Shown piece after piece: positions 17,610 through 26,083 of a stretch of 64,000 nucleotides of DNA. The stretch's first letter is position 1, and the number at the start of each line of letters is the position of its first letter. The translations under genes were made by a program, and so were the position numbers. This DNA comes from Bacteroidales bacterium (GTDB taxonomy: Bacteria; Bacteroidota; Bacteroidia; Bacteroidales; UBA932): positions 37,606 through 101,605 of the forward strand of contig JAFTDJ010000003.1 in the NCBI GenBank assembly GCA_017454265.1. Reading direction: 5' to 3'. The notes below the pieces were generated by a model, which worked only from the letters and a program-made list of their open reading frames with translations, had not been told where the DNA came from and did not search any database.

Positions 17610-17627
17610 TATCTAACCACTCTTTTT

Positions 17628-20600
17628 ATGAGAACTAAACACTTGTTTACTCTCTGCCTCTGCGCAGTACTCGTGCTCTTCTCCTGGGCACGTGCGGAGG
17701 CTCAGACGCAGGAAACTCTTTACGATGTGGACATTTCCATTCCGAGAGCTACTGTAAGCTCGTTTACCTCTGCACTCACCGGTCAGACGGGCATCTTATT
17801 CTCGTACGAGACAAATCTCGCTTCAAAGAGCCTGGGAAGCGTTACCATCAAACAGCGCCAGGCTTCTCTGGAATCCATCCTGACCCGTGCGTTCAGCGGC
17901 AAGGGCGTGAGTTGGAAAGTTGTCAACCGTACGGTTGTGCTTACTGCAGCGCAGGCTTCCCAGCCCGCAAATGTGTCCGGCCGGGTGCTGGATGCCAACG
18001 GTGATCCGCTGCCCGGCGCCGGGGTGCTGGTGAAAGGAACCACCCACGGCACCACCACAGATGCGGCCGGTAATTACACCATCGCCGTCGCTCCCAACCA
18101 GACGCTGGAAGTGTCTTTCATCGGATACGCGACACAGGATGTTCCCGTAGGCGGACGCAGCGTGATAAATGTAACACTGGCAGACGATACCACTCTCCTG
18201 GACGACGTGGTGGTGGTGGGTTACGGAACCCAGTCCCGCAAGACCCTGAGTACCGCAATCGCAAAGGTTGACGGCGAGAAACTGATGGACGCTCCCGTGT
18301 CCACCGTTGGCGACGCCCTCAAGGGAAAGGTTACCGGCCTGCGCATCGCCTCCAACAACAACCTCCCCGGCGAGAGCCCCCGCTTCCTCATCCGAGGCGG
18401 TTCGTCCATCAACCGCAGCAACGACCCTCTGTTCCTCGTGGATGGCGTTGAGCGCGGTATAGACGACCTCAACCCCAACGACATCGAGTCCATAGAAGTG
18501 CTCAAAGACGCTGCATCCGCCGCCATTTACGGAAGCCGTGCATCCAACGGTGTAATCCTCGTTACCACAAAGAAGGGCAACGCCTACAAGCAGCCCCAGG
18601 TGGTGTTCGACTCCCAGGTGGGCTTTACTTCACCCGCACGCACCTGGAAACTCGCCAACGCTACGGAGTTCCTTACCATAATCCGTCCTGCAGCGCTTCA
18701 GGGACCCAATTCCGCACTCGTTCTCAACGGTGCCAACGGCGCCGGCATAGGCAACACCGAGCCCACGTCCACATACTCCACCCGCTACCTCACTGCAGGA
18801 GAGAACGTTCCGGAAGGCTATCTCAGCATGCCCGACCCGGTCGATCCCACCAAGACCATCATCTATACGGACCACGACTGGCAGAACGACTGGTATCATC
18901 CTTCCTTCTACCACAAGCAGTACGTGGGAGTGAACGGCGGCACCAAGGACGTCAAGTATGCGGCCTCCGTAGGTTATCTCGGCGATGACGGAATGGTTGC
19001 GATGAGCTCTTTCCGCAACTTCACTATGCACGGAAACACCTCTTTCAATGTAACCAAGTGGCTCACCGCTTCCACTACGTTCGACTATACCAACGGCGTC
19101 AAGCATCCGATGACCAACGATTACTTCACTGTGCTCGGACGCGGTATCATGATGTCTCCTACCCATATAGGAAAATACCCCGACGGCACATTCGCCACCG
19201 GCGGTACCAACAAGAACCAGCAGACCGCCGAATTCTACGAGACATTCTACGACCGCGAGACCCAGCGCCAGAAGTTCATGGGCAGCATCAACCTCAAGGC
19301 CAAGATTACCGACTGGCTCACGGGAACCGTGCAGTACGCCCTCTACGACAACAGCTACCGCGGAAGTTATTACACCAAGGGTGAGGTGAACGGCAGCGTG
19401 AACTTCGTATCCACCAACCGCGGAACTACTGAAACCCGCACCCAGACCCAGCGCCAGAACTTCCAGGCCTACCTTACTGTAGACAAGAAATTCGGCCAGC
19501 ACCGCATCAGCGGCACCGCCGGCTACGACTGGAGCAAGTGGCATTACTGGTACCTCACTGCCGGCAACACCGGGTCCCTTTCGGACAAGGTGCCTATGCT
19601 TACCGCCGGCGGCTCCAATACCGCAGGTACGATGAGCATGAGCAACAGCGACTACGAGACCGCCCTCATTTCCTACTTCGGACGTGTGGGGTATAACTTC
19701 GCAGACCGCTACATCCTGGCCGCCACGTTCCGCGCCGACGGCAGCTCGCTCTTCCTGGGCGAGAACAAGTGGGGCTACTTCCCCTCGGTCTCCGCGGCAT
19801 GGGTGATCAGCGAGGAGCCTTTCTTCGCGAACGCCAAGGACAAGGTGAACATGCTCAAGCTGCGTGCCTCCTTCGGCGAGACGGGAAACAACAACATCGC
19901 CCGTACGGACCCTCTGGGAGCCTATTCCACCAGCACATACGACGTTTATAACGTGCTCCTTCCTTCCAAGATGGTGAACTCCGGCCTCAAGTGGGAGACC
20001 ACCACCCAGCTCGACCTCGGCGTGGACGTGAGTTTCCTGAACGACCGTATCCGCATCGTTGCGGACTACTACGACAAGGTCACCCGCGACCTCATCTACT
20101 CCATCACCCTTCCCGATACCGGCCAGTTCGGCAGCGTGAACGCCAACGTGGGAAGCGTGCGTTTCTGGGGCGCGGAGTTTGAACTGCATACCGTGAACAT
20201 CCAGAAGAAAAACTTCTCCTGGGAGACCGACTTCACCTATTCGTTGTCCCGCAACGTGGTGCTGTCCCTGCCGGACGAGTACAAATACCAGCTTATGGAT
20301 ATGGACGGCAACCTGCTGTACGATTCTAATGGTGAGCCGCAGTACGGCTGGCGTATAGGCGGATACAAGACCGCCACCGGCTACCGCTTCGGCGGAACCG
20401 CAGTGGGAGAGCCGCTGGGCCGTATCTGGGGTTACAAGGTGGCCGGAATCCTGCAGACCGACGAAGAGGCTGCCGCCGCTTACTTTGACACCCAGTCCCA
20501 CGGTTATCGCCGCAGCGACGGCCAGTCCATCCAGGGACGCAAGGACGCCGGCGACTTCGAGTGGGTGAACCGCTACGGTACGGCCAAGACCGCAGACGGC

Positions 20601-21197
20601 GCCGAGCAGATCGACGCTACCGATATGTTCCTTCTGGGTAACGTGATGCCTCACTCCACAGGCGGTTTCAACAATACCATACATTGGAACAGGCTTACCT
20701 TCAATGTGTATTTCGACTATGCCATCGGACACTCCATTTACAATTATATGAAGACCCGTATGGTGCAGAACACACTGGGATACAGCAATTCCAACGTGGA
20801 CGTGAACCTCATCTCCGACTGCTGGCGCAGCCCCGGGGACAAGGCGACCAGCGCCCGTTTCTTCCCCAACGACGCCGACTACGGCAACCGTAACTTCTCA
20901 CGTGCTTCGGATTTCAACGTCCAGAACGCCAGCTACCTGTGCCTGCGCGACGCCTCCATCTACTACGACCTCCCCGACAAGTGGGCCAAGGCCATCGCCA
21001 TGAAGAAGATCACCGTAGGCGTGACCGGAAATACTCTCTGGTACTTCACCGGCGTGAGCGGCGCCATCAGCCCCGAGACAGGTATCAGTTCCGATTCCGA
21101 TTCCAATATGTACACCTCCGTGCAGATGGGCAGCGCTACATCCAACATTATGCCTGCTGCACGCAAGATATTGTTCAACCTGAAGATAACGTTCTAA
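17628..21197 (+). CDS. susC: SusC/RagA-type TonB-dependent transporter with STN signalling domain
   Basis: 1189 residues. Signal peptide about 1-25. The STN (secretin/TonB N-terminal) domain covers about 28-105, followed by a carboxypeptidase regulatory-like domain (about 113-190, VSGRVLDANGDPLPGAGVLV). The SusC signature DDVVVVGYGTQSRKTLSTAI opens the plug, with IESIEVLKDAASAAIYGSRA at its end, and then the 22-strand barrel. SusC proteins import oligomeric nutrients across the outer membrane with SusD as a lid. The STN domain links it to the adjacent FecR/ECF pair, so it is both transporter and sensor. The partner susD follows 13 nt later. The locus has no glycoside hydrolase; a glycerophosphodiesterase is encoded instead, so the substrate may not be a glycan. 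The symbol denotes the family only. Confidence 0.94.
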   Translation: MRTKHLFTLCLCAVLVLFSWARAEAQTQETLYDVDISIPRATVSSFTSALTGQTGILFSYETNLASKSLGSVTIKQRQASLESILTRAFSGKGVSWKVVNRTVVLTAAQASQPANVSGRVLDANGDPLPGAGVLVKGTTHGTTTDAAGNYTIAVAPNQTLEVSFIGYATQDVPVGGRSVINVTLADDTTLLDDVVVVGYGTQSRKTLSTAIAKVDGEKLMDAPVSTVGDALKGKVTGLRIASNNNLPGESPRFLIRGGSSINRSNDPLFLVDGVERGIDDLNPNDIESIEVLKDAASAAIYGSRASNGVILVTTKKGNAYKQPQVVFDSQVGFTSPARTWKLANATEFLTIIRPAALQGPNSALVLNGANGAGIGNTEPTSTYSTRYLTAGENVPEGYLSMPDPVDPTKTIIYTDHDWQNDWYHPSFYHKQYVGVNGGTKDVKYAASVGYLGDDGMVAMSSFRNFTMHGNTSFNVTKWLTASTTFDYTNGVKHPMTNDYFTVLGRGIMMSPTHIGKYPDGTFATGGTNKNQQTAEFYETFYDRETQRQKFMGSINLKAKITDWLTGTVQYALYDNSYRGSYYTKGEVNGSVNFVSTNRGTTETRTQTQRQNFQAYLTVDKKFGQHRISGTAGYDWSKWHYWYLTAGNTGSLSDKVPMLTAGGSNTAGTMSMSNSDYETALISYFGRVGYNFADRYILAATFRADGSSLFLGENKWGYFPSVSAAWVISEEPFFANAKDKVNMLKLRASFGETGNNNIARTDPLGAYSTSTYDVYNVLLPSKMVNSGLKWETTTQLDLGVDVSFLNDRIRIVADYYDKVTRDLIYSITLPDTGQFGSVNANVGSVRFWGAEFELHTVNIQKKNFSWETDFTYSLSRNVVLSLPDEYKYQLMDMDGNLLYDSNGEPQYGWRIGGYKTATGYRFGGTAVGEPLGRIWGYKVAGILQTDEEAAAAYFDTQSHGYRRSDGQSIQGRKDAGDFEWVNRYGTAKTADGAEQIDATDMFLLGNVMPHSTGGFNNTIHWNRLTFNVYFDYAIGHSIYNYMKTRMVQNTLGYSNSNVDVNLISDCWRSPGDKATSARFFPNDADYGNRNFSRASDFNVQNASYLCLRDASIYYDLPDKWAKAIAMKKITVGVTGNTLWYFTGVSGAISPETGISSDSDSNMYTSVQMGSATSNIMPAARKILFNLKITF

Positions 21198-21210
21198 GGA
21201 GGATACAGAT

Positions 21211-22716
21211 ATGAAAAAGTTGTTTACTATATCTCTTGCAGCGCTCCTTTGTTCGGCGGCCCTTACCTCCTGCCACAAAGACCTGGACATTCCTTACGAC
21301 AACGCACTTTCCGCAAGTAATATGTGGAAGGACGCATCCGACCTGGAACAGTCTGTTCCCGGCATCTACAGACGTATGCACAGCTACTTCTCCGATGCCG
21401 AATGTAATGTCTTCTACCTGGGCGAGACCCGCGTGGGCGACTATATGTGGGGGCCTTCGCTGGAGAGCAAGGTCCAGGACAACTTCAAAATCGCCTGCCG
21501 CCACAATACTCTTACCCCGTCCAACACCATAGGGTGGAGCGGATTGTATTCCACAATAGACCAGGCCAATGCCGTAATCAAGCACGGAGCGGAGTGCAAC
21601 GCCTCCCAGGCCCGTCTGGACTGGGCCTTGGCCCAGGCTTATTTCGCGCGTGCCTACTGCTACTTCCAGGCGGCGCGAATCTGGGGCGAGGTACCAGTGA
21701 ACCTGCTTCCCGTGGAGTCCACCACCCAGGAGGAGTGCTATCCCTCCCAAAAGACACAGGTGGAGGTTTACGAGCAGGTGGAGCGTGACATCCTTGCCTG
21801 CGAGGAGCTTTCAGCGTCCCTTGGCAACGAGAAGTATTTCGCCACCAAGGATGCCCTCAACACCCTCAAGGCAGATTATGCTCTCTGGATGTATGCCACC
21901 CGTGACGGCGGTGCCAAGTATCTGGACATGGCCGAGCAGGCTTTGAATGCGATAGGCATTTCATCTGCCAGGCTTCTGCCCAACTATGCCGACGTTTTCG
22001 ACCGCACCAACAAGAAAAATGCGGAAATCGTGTTCTCGCTTGCACTGAGCGCATCCGATACCGGCGGCTACCAGATTTATTTCTGCCAGCCTTCCAACCT
22101 TATCGCTGCAGCATACCGCAACAACCCCGTGCCCATTTCTTCCACGCAGTGGTGGAGCTATTCCCAGGGTTTCGTGGACGAACTCAAGGCCAGCCAGGCC
22201 AAGGGAGACACCCGCGTGAAGACAAACCTTGGATACGGTCCTTATTCGGCTGCAGCCGACAAGCACGAGATTACATGGTGCAACAAACTCACCGGCGATA
22301 TGTCCAAGAGCCCTGTGGTACAGGACAACGACCTCATCTACTACCGCTACGGCTATGTGGTGATGCTGGACGCCGAGCTCAAGTACTACAAGAAGAATTA
22401 CGCCGGCGCCAACGCTTCGCTGAACCTGATTGCAAAGCGCGCCTACGGAAAAGACAACTACTACACCAGCACCGCTCCCGCAGATGTGCTCGACAACATT
22501 GTGCACGAATACTTTATGGAGTTCCCGGCTGAGGGAATGATATGGTGGGCCCTTATACGTACAGGCAAGATCTGGAGTATGGAACCCAACTCTGAAATCC
22601 CCGGACAAACTTTCGAAACTCTCCGTGCCAAGAATCCCAACATCCTGCTCTGGCCCATCGCTCAGGGTTCCATCAACAAGAATTCCAAGCTGCACCAGAT
22701 AGAAGGATGGTCTTAA
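21211..22716 (+). CDS. susD: SusD/RagB-family nutrient-binding lipoprotein
   Basis: 501 residues. The signal peptide ends ALTSC, so the protein is a surface lipoprotein. The N-terminal NMWKDASDLEQSVPGIYRRM and central WALAQAYFARAYCYFQAARIWG segments are typical SusD/RagB TPR helices. The C-terminus has RTGKIWSMEPN and LLWPIAQGSINKNSKLHQ, the usual closing SusD block. It forms the lid of the SusC transporter encoded just upstream. The symbol denotes the family only. Confidence 0.94.
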   Translation: MKKLFTISLAALLCSAALTSCHKDLDIPYDNALSASNMWKDASDLEQSVPGIYRRMHSYFSDAECNVFYLGETRVGDYMWGPSLESKVQDNFKIACRHNTLTPSNTIGWSGLYSTIDQANAVIKHGAECNASQARLDWALAQAYFARAYCYFQAARIWGEVPVNLLPVESTTQEECYPSQKTQVEVYEQVERDILACEELSASLGNEKYFATKDALNTLKADYALWMYATRDGGAKYLDMAEQALNAIGISSARLLPNYADVFDRTNKKNAEIVFSLALSASDTGGYQIYFCQPSNLIAAAYRNNPVPISSTQWWSYSQGFVDELKASQAKGDTRVKTNLGYGPYSAAADKHEITWCNKLTGDMSKSPVVQDNDLIYYRYGYVVMLDAELKYYKKNYAGANASLNLIAKRAYGKDNYYTSTAPADVLDNIVHEYFMEFPAEGMIWWALIRTGKIWSMEPNSEIPGQTFETLRAKNPNILLWPIAQGSINKNSKLHQIEGWS

Positions 22717-22729
22717 CCTTTTTAAGTAT

Positions 22730-23164
22730 ATGAATATGAAAAAGATATTTGCAATAGTTCTTTCGGCGGTCCTGTGCCTTGGCGCAGTATCCTGCAACAA
22801 AGACGCAGTGCCTGAAGGCGCGGACACCCTCACGGTACGAGTGGCGCTTACTCCCGATCCCGGAACAGTTCCTGCGGCCGGCGCCAGCTTTGACGCCGTG
22901 GCCATCGTGCATCAGGGCGTAAACCTGAATGTCGACTGGGAAGTGTCGGTAGACGGGGACGTAGCCTGGATATCCCTTCAAAAGACAACTTTGAAGACCC
23001 AGTTCGTAGGCACATATGCCGGAGATGACAAAGAAGTGGAGCAGCCCGGCATCAGCTGTACCGTCGCTGCCAACCTTACCGGCAAGAAGCGCAGCGCCAC
23101 CATTCGTTTTACGACTGCCAACGGCGCATCCGCCGTTTACGTGCTTAACCAGTCTGCGAAGTGA
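22730..23164 (+). CDS. Small lipoprotein with BACON-like domain
   Basis: 144 residues. The signal peptide ends GAVSC, giving a predicted lipoprotein. The rest is one beta domain resembling BACON, the putative carbohydrate-binding module common in Bacteroidetes: DWEVSVDGDVAWISLQ, KKRSATIRFTTANG and a closing VYVLNQSAK strand. It is encoded 13 nt after susD and overlaps the next gene by 4 nt (GTGA). That places it as the third surface component of the SusCD locus, probably an auxiliary binding lipoprotein. There are two possible starts, ATG at 22730 and two codons later. Confidence 0.8.
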   Translation: MNMKKIFAIVLSAVLCLGAVSCNKDAVPEGADTLTVRVALTPDPGTVPAAGASFDAVAIVHQGVNLNVDWEVSVDGDVAWISLQKTTLKTQFVGTYAGDDKEVEQPGISCTVAANLTGKKRSATIRFTTANGASAVYVLNQSAK

Positions 23165-24099
23165 GAACCTTGAGACTATTTGCGGCCGCCCTGCTCGCCG
23201 CCTGTGCCTGCCTTGCGGTGTCTTGCGAGAAGCACGAACTCCCGCAGCCGAAGCCTGTCGTCATAGATGACGAAGGCGATGGAGATGATCCCGAGCCTTC
23301 CGAAAGGGTGACCGAGCCTGCGGAGTGCAGCAACAAGGTGGTCGCGCACCGTGGCGGAGCCAGGGAAAGCAGTTTTCCCGACAATTCCCGGGCCGGACTT
23401 CGCTATTCAATGAAACTGGGCTGCTACGCCATGGAGTGCGACATTTACTGGACAAAAGACAACAATGTCGTAATCGCCCACGCCAAGGATACTTATTATA
23501 TCAACGGGCTCAAGCCCTGGGAGCATACGCTTCTGGAGCTCCGCAAAGCGGGCAAGCTGACCAACGGGGAAGAACTGCCCACCCTCGAGGAGTTCCTGGA
23601 TATTGTTCAGGTAAAAGACAACTGCACACGGCTGTGCCTGGATATCAAGAACCTGGACGGTACCCTTACCCAGTATCCCATTAATGCAGTTCAGAGGGCC
23701 TGTGAAATCATCAAGGCGCGCAAGGCGGAGAAATTCTGCGAGTTCATCTGTACCGGCAACGAGACTGTCGCCCGCGGTGCGGCCGCTTGTATGGCAGGCT
23801 ACGGCGTACCGGTAGGCTGGATGGCAAATAAGGCTCCCGCCTCCCACAAGGCCATGGGCTTCAGTTGGGCGAACCTGTCCGCAGCAAGCTATATGACGCC
23901 TTACGGCAATGGCACCCGCACTATAGACGAATTCAAAAAAGCCGGAATGCAGATCAGCGTCTTCAACATAGACAGGCAGTCCGGCGACGGCAACGCCGTT
24001 TACAGCGACGAAGCCGTGAACTATTACATTAACAGGTATGACGACCTGCGATTCATTTGTACCAATTATCCAGACTGGCTTCTGAAAAAACTCAAATAA
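23161..24099 (+). CDS. Lipoprotein glycerophosphodiester phosphodiesterase (GDPD family)
   Basis: 312 residues, GTG start overlapping the stop of the BACON gene. The signal peptide has a lipobox (AVSC, Cys about 22), followed by an acidic linker (about 34-55). The GDPD domain shows HRGG (63-66), a PDNS block in the usual PENT position, ECD with Glu92 and Asp94, and His107. These match the metal and catalytic residues of GlpQ-type enzymes. The family hydrolyses glycerophosphodiesters to glycerol-3-phosphate and an alcohol. Anchored at the envelope within a SusCD operon, it would cleave the imported or captured substrate. Specificity within the family, including other phosphodiesters, cannot be read from sequence. 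Confidence 0.88.
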   Translation: MRTLRLFAAALLAACACLAVSCEKHELPQPKPVVIDDEGDGDDPEPSERVTEPAECSNKVVAHRGGARESSFPDNSRAGLRYSMKLGCYAMECDIYWTKDNNVVIAHAKDTYYINGLKPWEHTLLELRKAGKLTNGEELPTLEEFLDIVQVKDNCTRLCLDIKNLDGTLTQYPINAVQRACEIIKARKAEKFCEFICTGNETVARGAAACMAGYGVPVGWMANKAPASHKAMGFSWANLSAASYMTPYGNGTRTIDEFKKAGMQISVFNIDRQSGDGNAVYSDEAVNYYINRYDDLRFICTNYPDWLLKKLK

Positions 24100-24109
24100 C
24101 ACTATTATT

Positions 24110-26005
24110 ATGAAACTGAATCACATTCTTTTTGTAGCTGCGGCAGTCCTCGCTATCGCGTCCTGCAAGCAGCCCCAGCCCGAAGTTGTTTCTTCCGTCT
24201 CGGTGGGCACCAAGAGCATCACCGCTTCCTGGGAAGGGGAAACCAAGACAGTAGCTCTTACTGCCAACTGTGAATGGACGGCTACGTCCGGCGCTGCCTG
24301 GGTTACCGTAACCCCTGCAAGCGGAAACGGAGCAACCACCCTTTCACTTGCGATAGCCGAGAATGCCGGCGACGCCCGTGACGGCAAAGTGACCGTCGCC
24401 AGCAAAGACGGCAAGGCAAATGCCGAGGTTCTCGTCTCCCAGGCTGCAAAGCCCGGTGACCAACCCACTCCGGGTCCCGAGCCCGCCGGCAACACCATCA
24501 AGACCGCGGCCGAGCTTTCCGAGTTCTTCGGCAATGCGGGCACTTTCACGGCAGATGATACCTGGACTATAGAGGCCGATATCGACTGTGGCGGCGCCAC
24601 CCTCGCACCGGCTCCTTCGTTCGCAGGCGTACTTGACGGAAAGAACCACAAAATTTACAATTACAACATTGTTTCCAACGAGCCTGTAGCAGGCCTCTTC
24701 CTGAATATCAGCGGTACCGTCAAGAACGTCATCCTCGGTTCGAGCGACGGCAAGAAGTGGGACAATTCTTCCAGCGTGAGCTTTGGCACCGAGGCTGCAA
24801 ACGCCAACCATATCGGCGGCGTCTGCGCAGAACTGACCGGAACCCTTGAGAACGTAAAGAACTTTGCAAAAGTATCTATCGTCATCAATAACTCCGAAGT
24901 GTCCGGAATCGGCGGCCTTGTGGGACGTATCACTTCTCCTGCCACAATCAAATCCTGCGAGAACGGTGCTCAGCTGGAGATTTCCGGTACAATGGCCCAG
25001 GGTGCCTACACCGGAGGCATAGTCGGACACGCCAATAATGCCGAGGCGCTTCTGGAAGATTGCGTCAATTCCGCTAACCTCGAGTTCAACATCATCAACG
25101 CCAAGTACATGATGTACGGCGGTATCGTCGGATACATCAGGGACGGCGCCAAAGTTGACAAATGCCGCAACGAGGGCGATATCACCTACAACAACGCCGA
25201 AGCGGGCGGAACATACATTATGATTGCCGGTATCTGCGGTGGTATGTATTACAACTCCACGGTCAGCAACTGCGTGAACAAGGGCAAGATCAGCACCAAC
25301 CGCAACCAGGTGAGCCGTATCGGCGGTATAGTGGGCACGCTCAATTCCAAGGGCGTCGTCGAGGGCAATACCAATGAGGGCGAAGTGGTCATCAATCACG
25401 ACTTTGAGAACGGCAACTGGCAGGCTGCCGGCGGTATCGTCGGCTTCCAGGAGAAGGAAAGCGCTGACAACATCATCCGCAACAACACCAACAAGGGTGC
25501 GGTTACCGTGGTTGTGGAGAACGCGACCACACACGCGAACAAGGTTACTGCCGGCGGTATCCTCGGCCTCGGCGTCCTGGGTCTGGAGATTTCCGGAAAC
25601 GTGAACGAAGCCGCCGTCTCCATTACCAATAAGGCTGCCGGTCCTGCGTACGCGGGCGGTATCGCCGGCTGGTTCAAGGGCGCAGGCACCTTCACCAAGA
25701 ACAATGAGAACAAGGGCGCGGTCAACTGCAAGACCTCCGACGACGCGGCTTCCGTGGCCGGCGGCGTAGTCGGCTGCGTGAACGACAAGGTAGGCACTTG
25801 TACTTCTGACAAGAATACCGGTGCCGTGGTTTGTGCCAACGCCGCCGCTGCAGGTTCCATTGCGGGTACCAACAACGGTAAGCTGGTGAACTGCGTAGCG
25901 GGCGGCAGCGTCAACGGCACCAAGTTGACTGACGCCAACCTAGCCGGTCTCACCCAGGGTACTTCCAGCGCCGGCACCGCCGAAGGTACTACCCTTGCCA
26001 AGTAA
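24110..26005 (+). CDS. Surface lipoprotein: BACON domain and GLUG repeats
   Basis: 631 residues. The signal peptide ends AIASC. A BACON domain (about 30-110) has CEWTATSGAAWVTVTP, GKVTVASKDGKANAEVLVSQ. It is followed by a Pro-rich linker (GDQPTPGPEPAG) and a GLUG cassette opening with ELSEFFGNAGTF and GVLDGKNHKIYN. Repeats with GGIVG and NCVNKGKI continue to the end. It shares its repeat region type with the two large lipoproteins at 466 and 5624 but has a different N-terminal module. It lies 10 nt after the GDPD gene and ends the SusCD operon before the terminator at 26021. It is probably a surface binding protein for the same substrate. Confidence 0.85.
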   Translation: MKLNHILFVAAAVLAIASCKQPQPEVVSSVSVGTKSITASWEGETKTVALTANCEWTATSGAAWVTVTPASGNGATTLSLAIAENAGDARDGKVTVASKDGKANAEVLVSQAAKPGDQPTPGPEPAGNTIKTAAELSEFFGNAGTFTADDTWTIEADIDCGGATLAPAPSFAGVLDGKNHKIYNYNIVSNEPVAGLFLNISGTVKNVILGSSDGKKWDNSSSVSFGTEAANANHIGGVCAELTGTLENVKNFAKVSIVINNSEVSGIGGLVGRITSPATIKSCENGAQLEISGTMAQGAYTGGIVGHANNAEALLEDCVNSANLEFNIINAKYMMYGGIVGYIRDGAKVDKCRNEGDITYNNAEAGGTYIMIAGICGGMYYNSTVSNCVNKGKISTNRNQVSRIGGIVGTLNSKGVVEGNTNEGEVVINHDFENGNWQAAGGIVGFQEKESADNIIRNNTNKGAVTVVVENATTHANKVTAGGILGLGVLGLEISGNVNEAAVSITNKAAGPAYAGGIAGWFKGAGTFTKNNENKGAVNCKTSDDAASVAGGVVGCVNDKVGTCTSDKNTGAVVCANAAAAGSIAGTNNGKLVNCVAGGSVNGTKLTDANLAGLTQGTSSAGTAEGTTLAK

Positions 26006-26020
26006 TTTTTCGTAATTTTT

Positions 26021-26051
26021 AAAGGCGCGCCTTAAAAGTCGCGCCTTTTTT
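26021..26051 (+). terminator. Terminator of the SusCD-GDPD operon
   Basis: A 9-bp stem AAAGGCGCG (26021-26029) with CGCGCCTTT (26040-26048), ending in a run of six T. The left arm also contains an internal palindrome. Confidence 0.85.
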
Positions 26052-26083
26052 GTATATTTACGGTTTGTAAAGCTTATTGCAGT

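Noticed and set aside
18630-20732. A 700-residue open frame opposite susC, and similar long frames opposite the beta-barrel gene (13028-15109), mtlA (31236-33059) and the BACON-GLUG gene (24344-25534)
   Set aside because: All lie opposite confidently identified genes and encode no recognisable protein; they reflect codon composition.
16026-26005. A classical polysaccharide utilisation locus
   Set aside because: No glycoside hydrolase, polysaccharide lyase or carbohydrate esterase is present between the SusCD pair and the terminator; the only enzyme is a GDPD-family protein.
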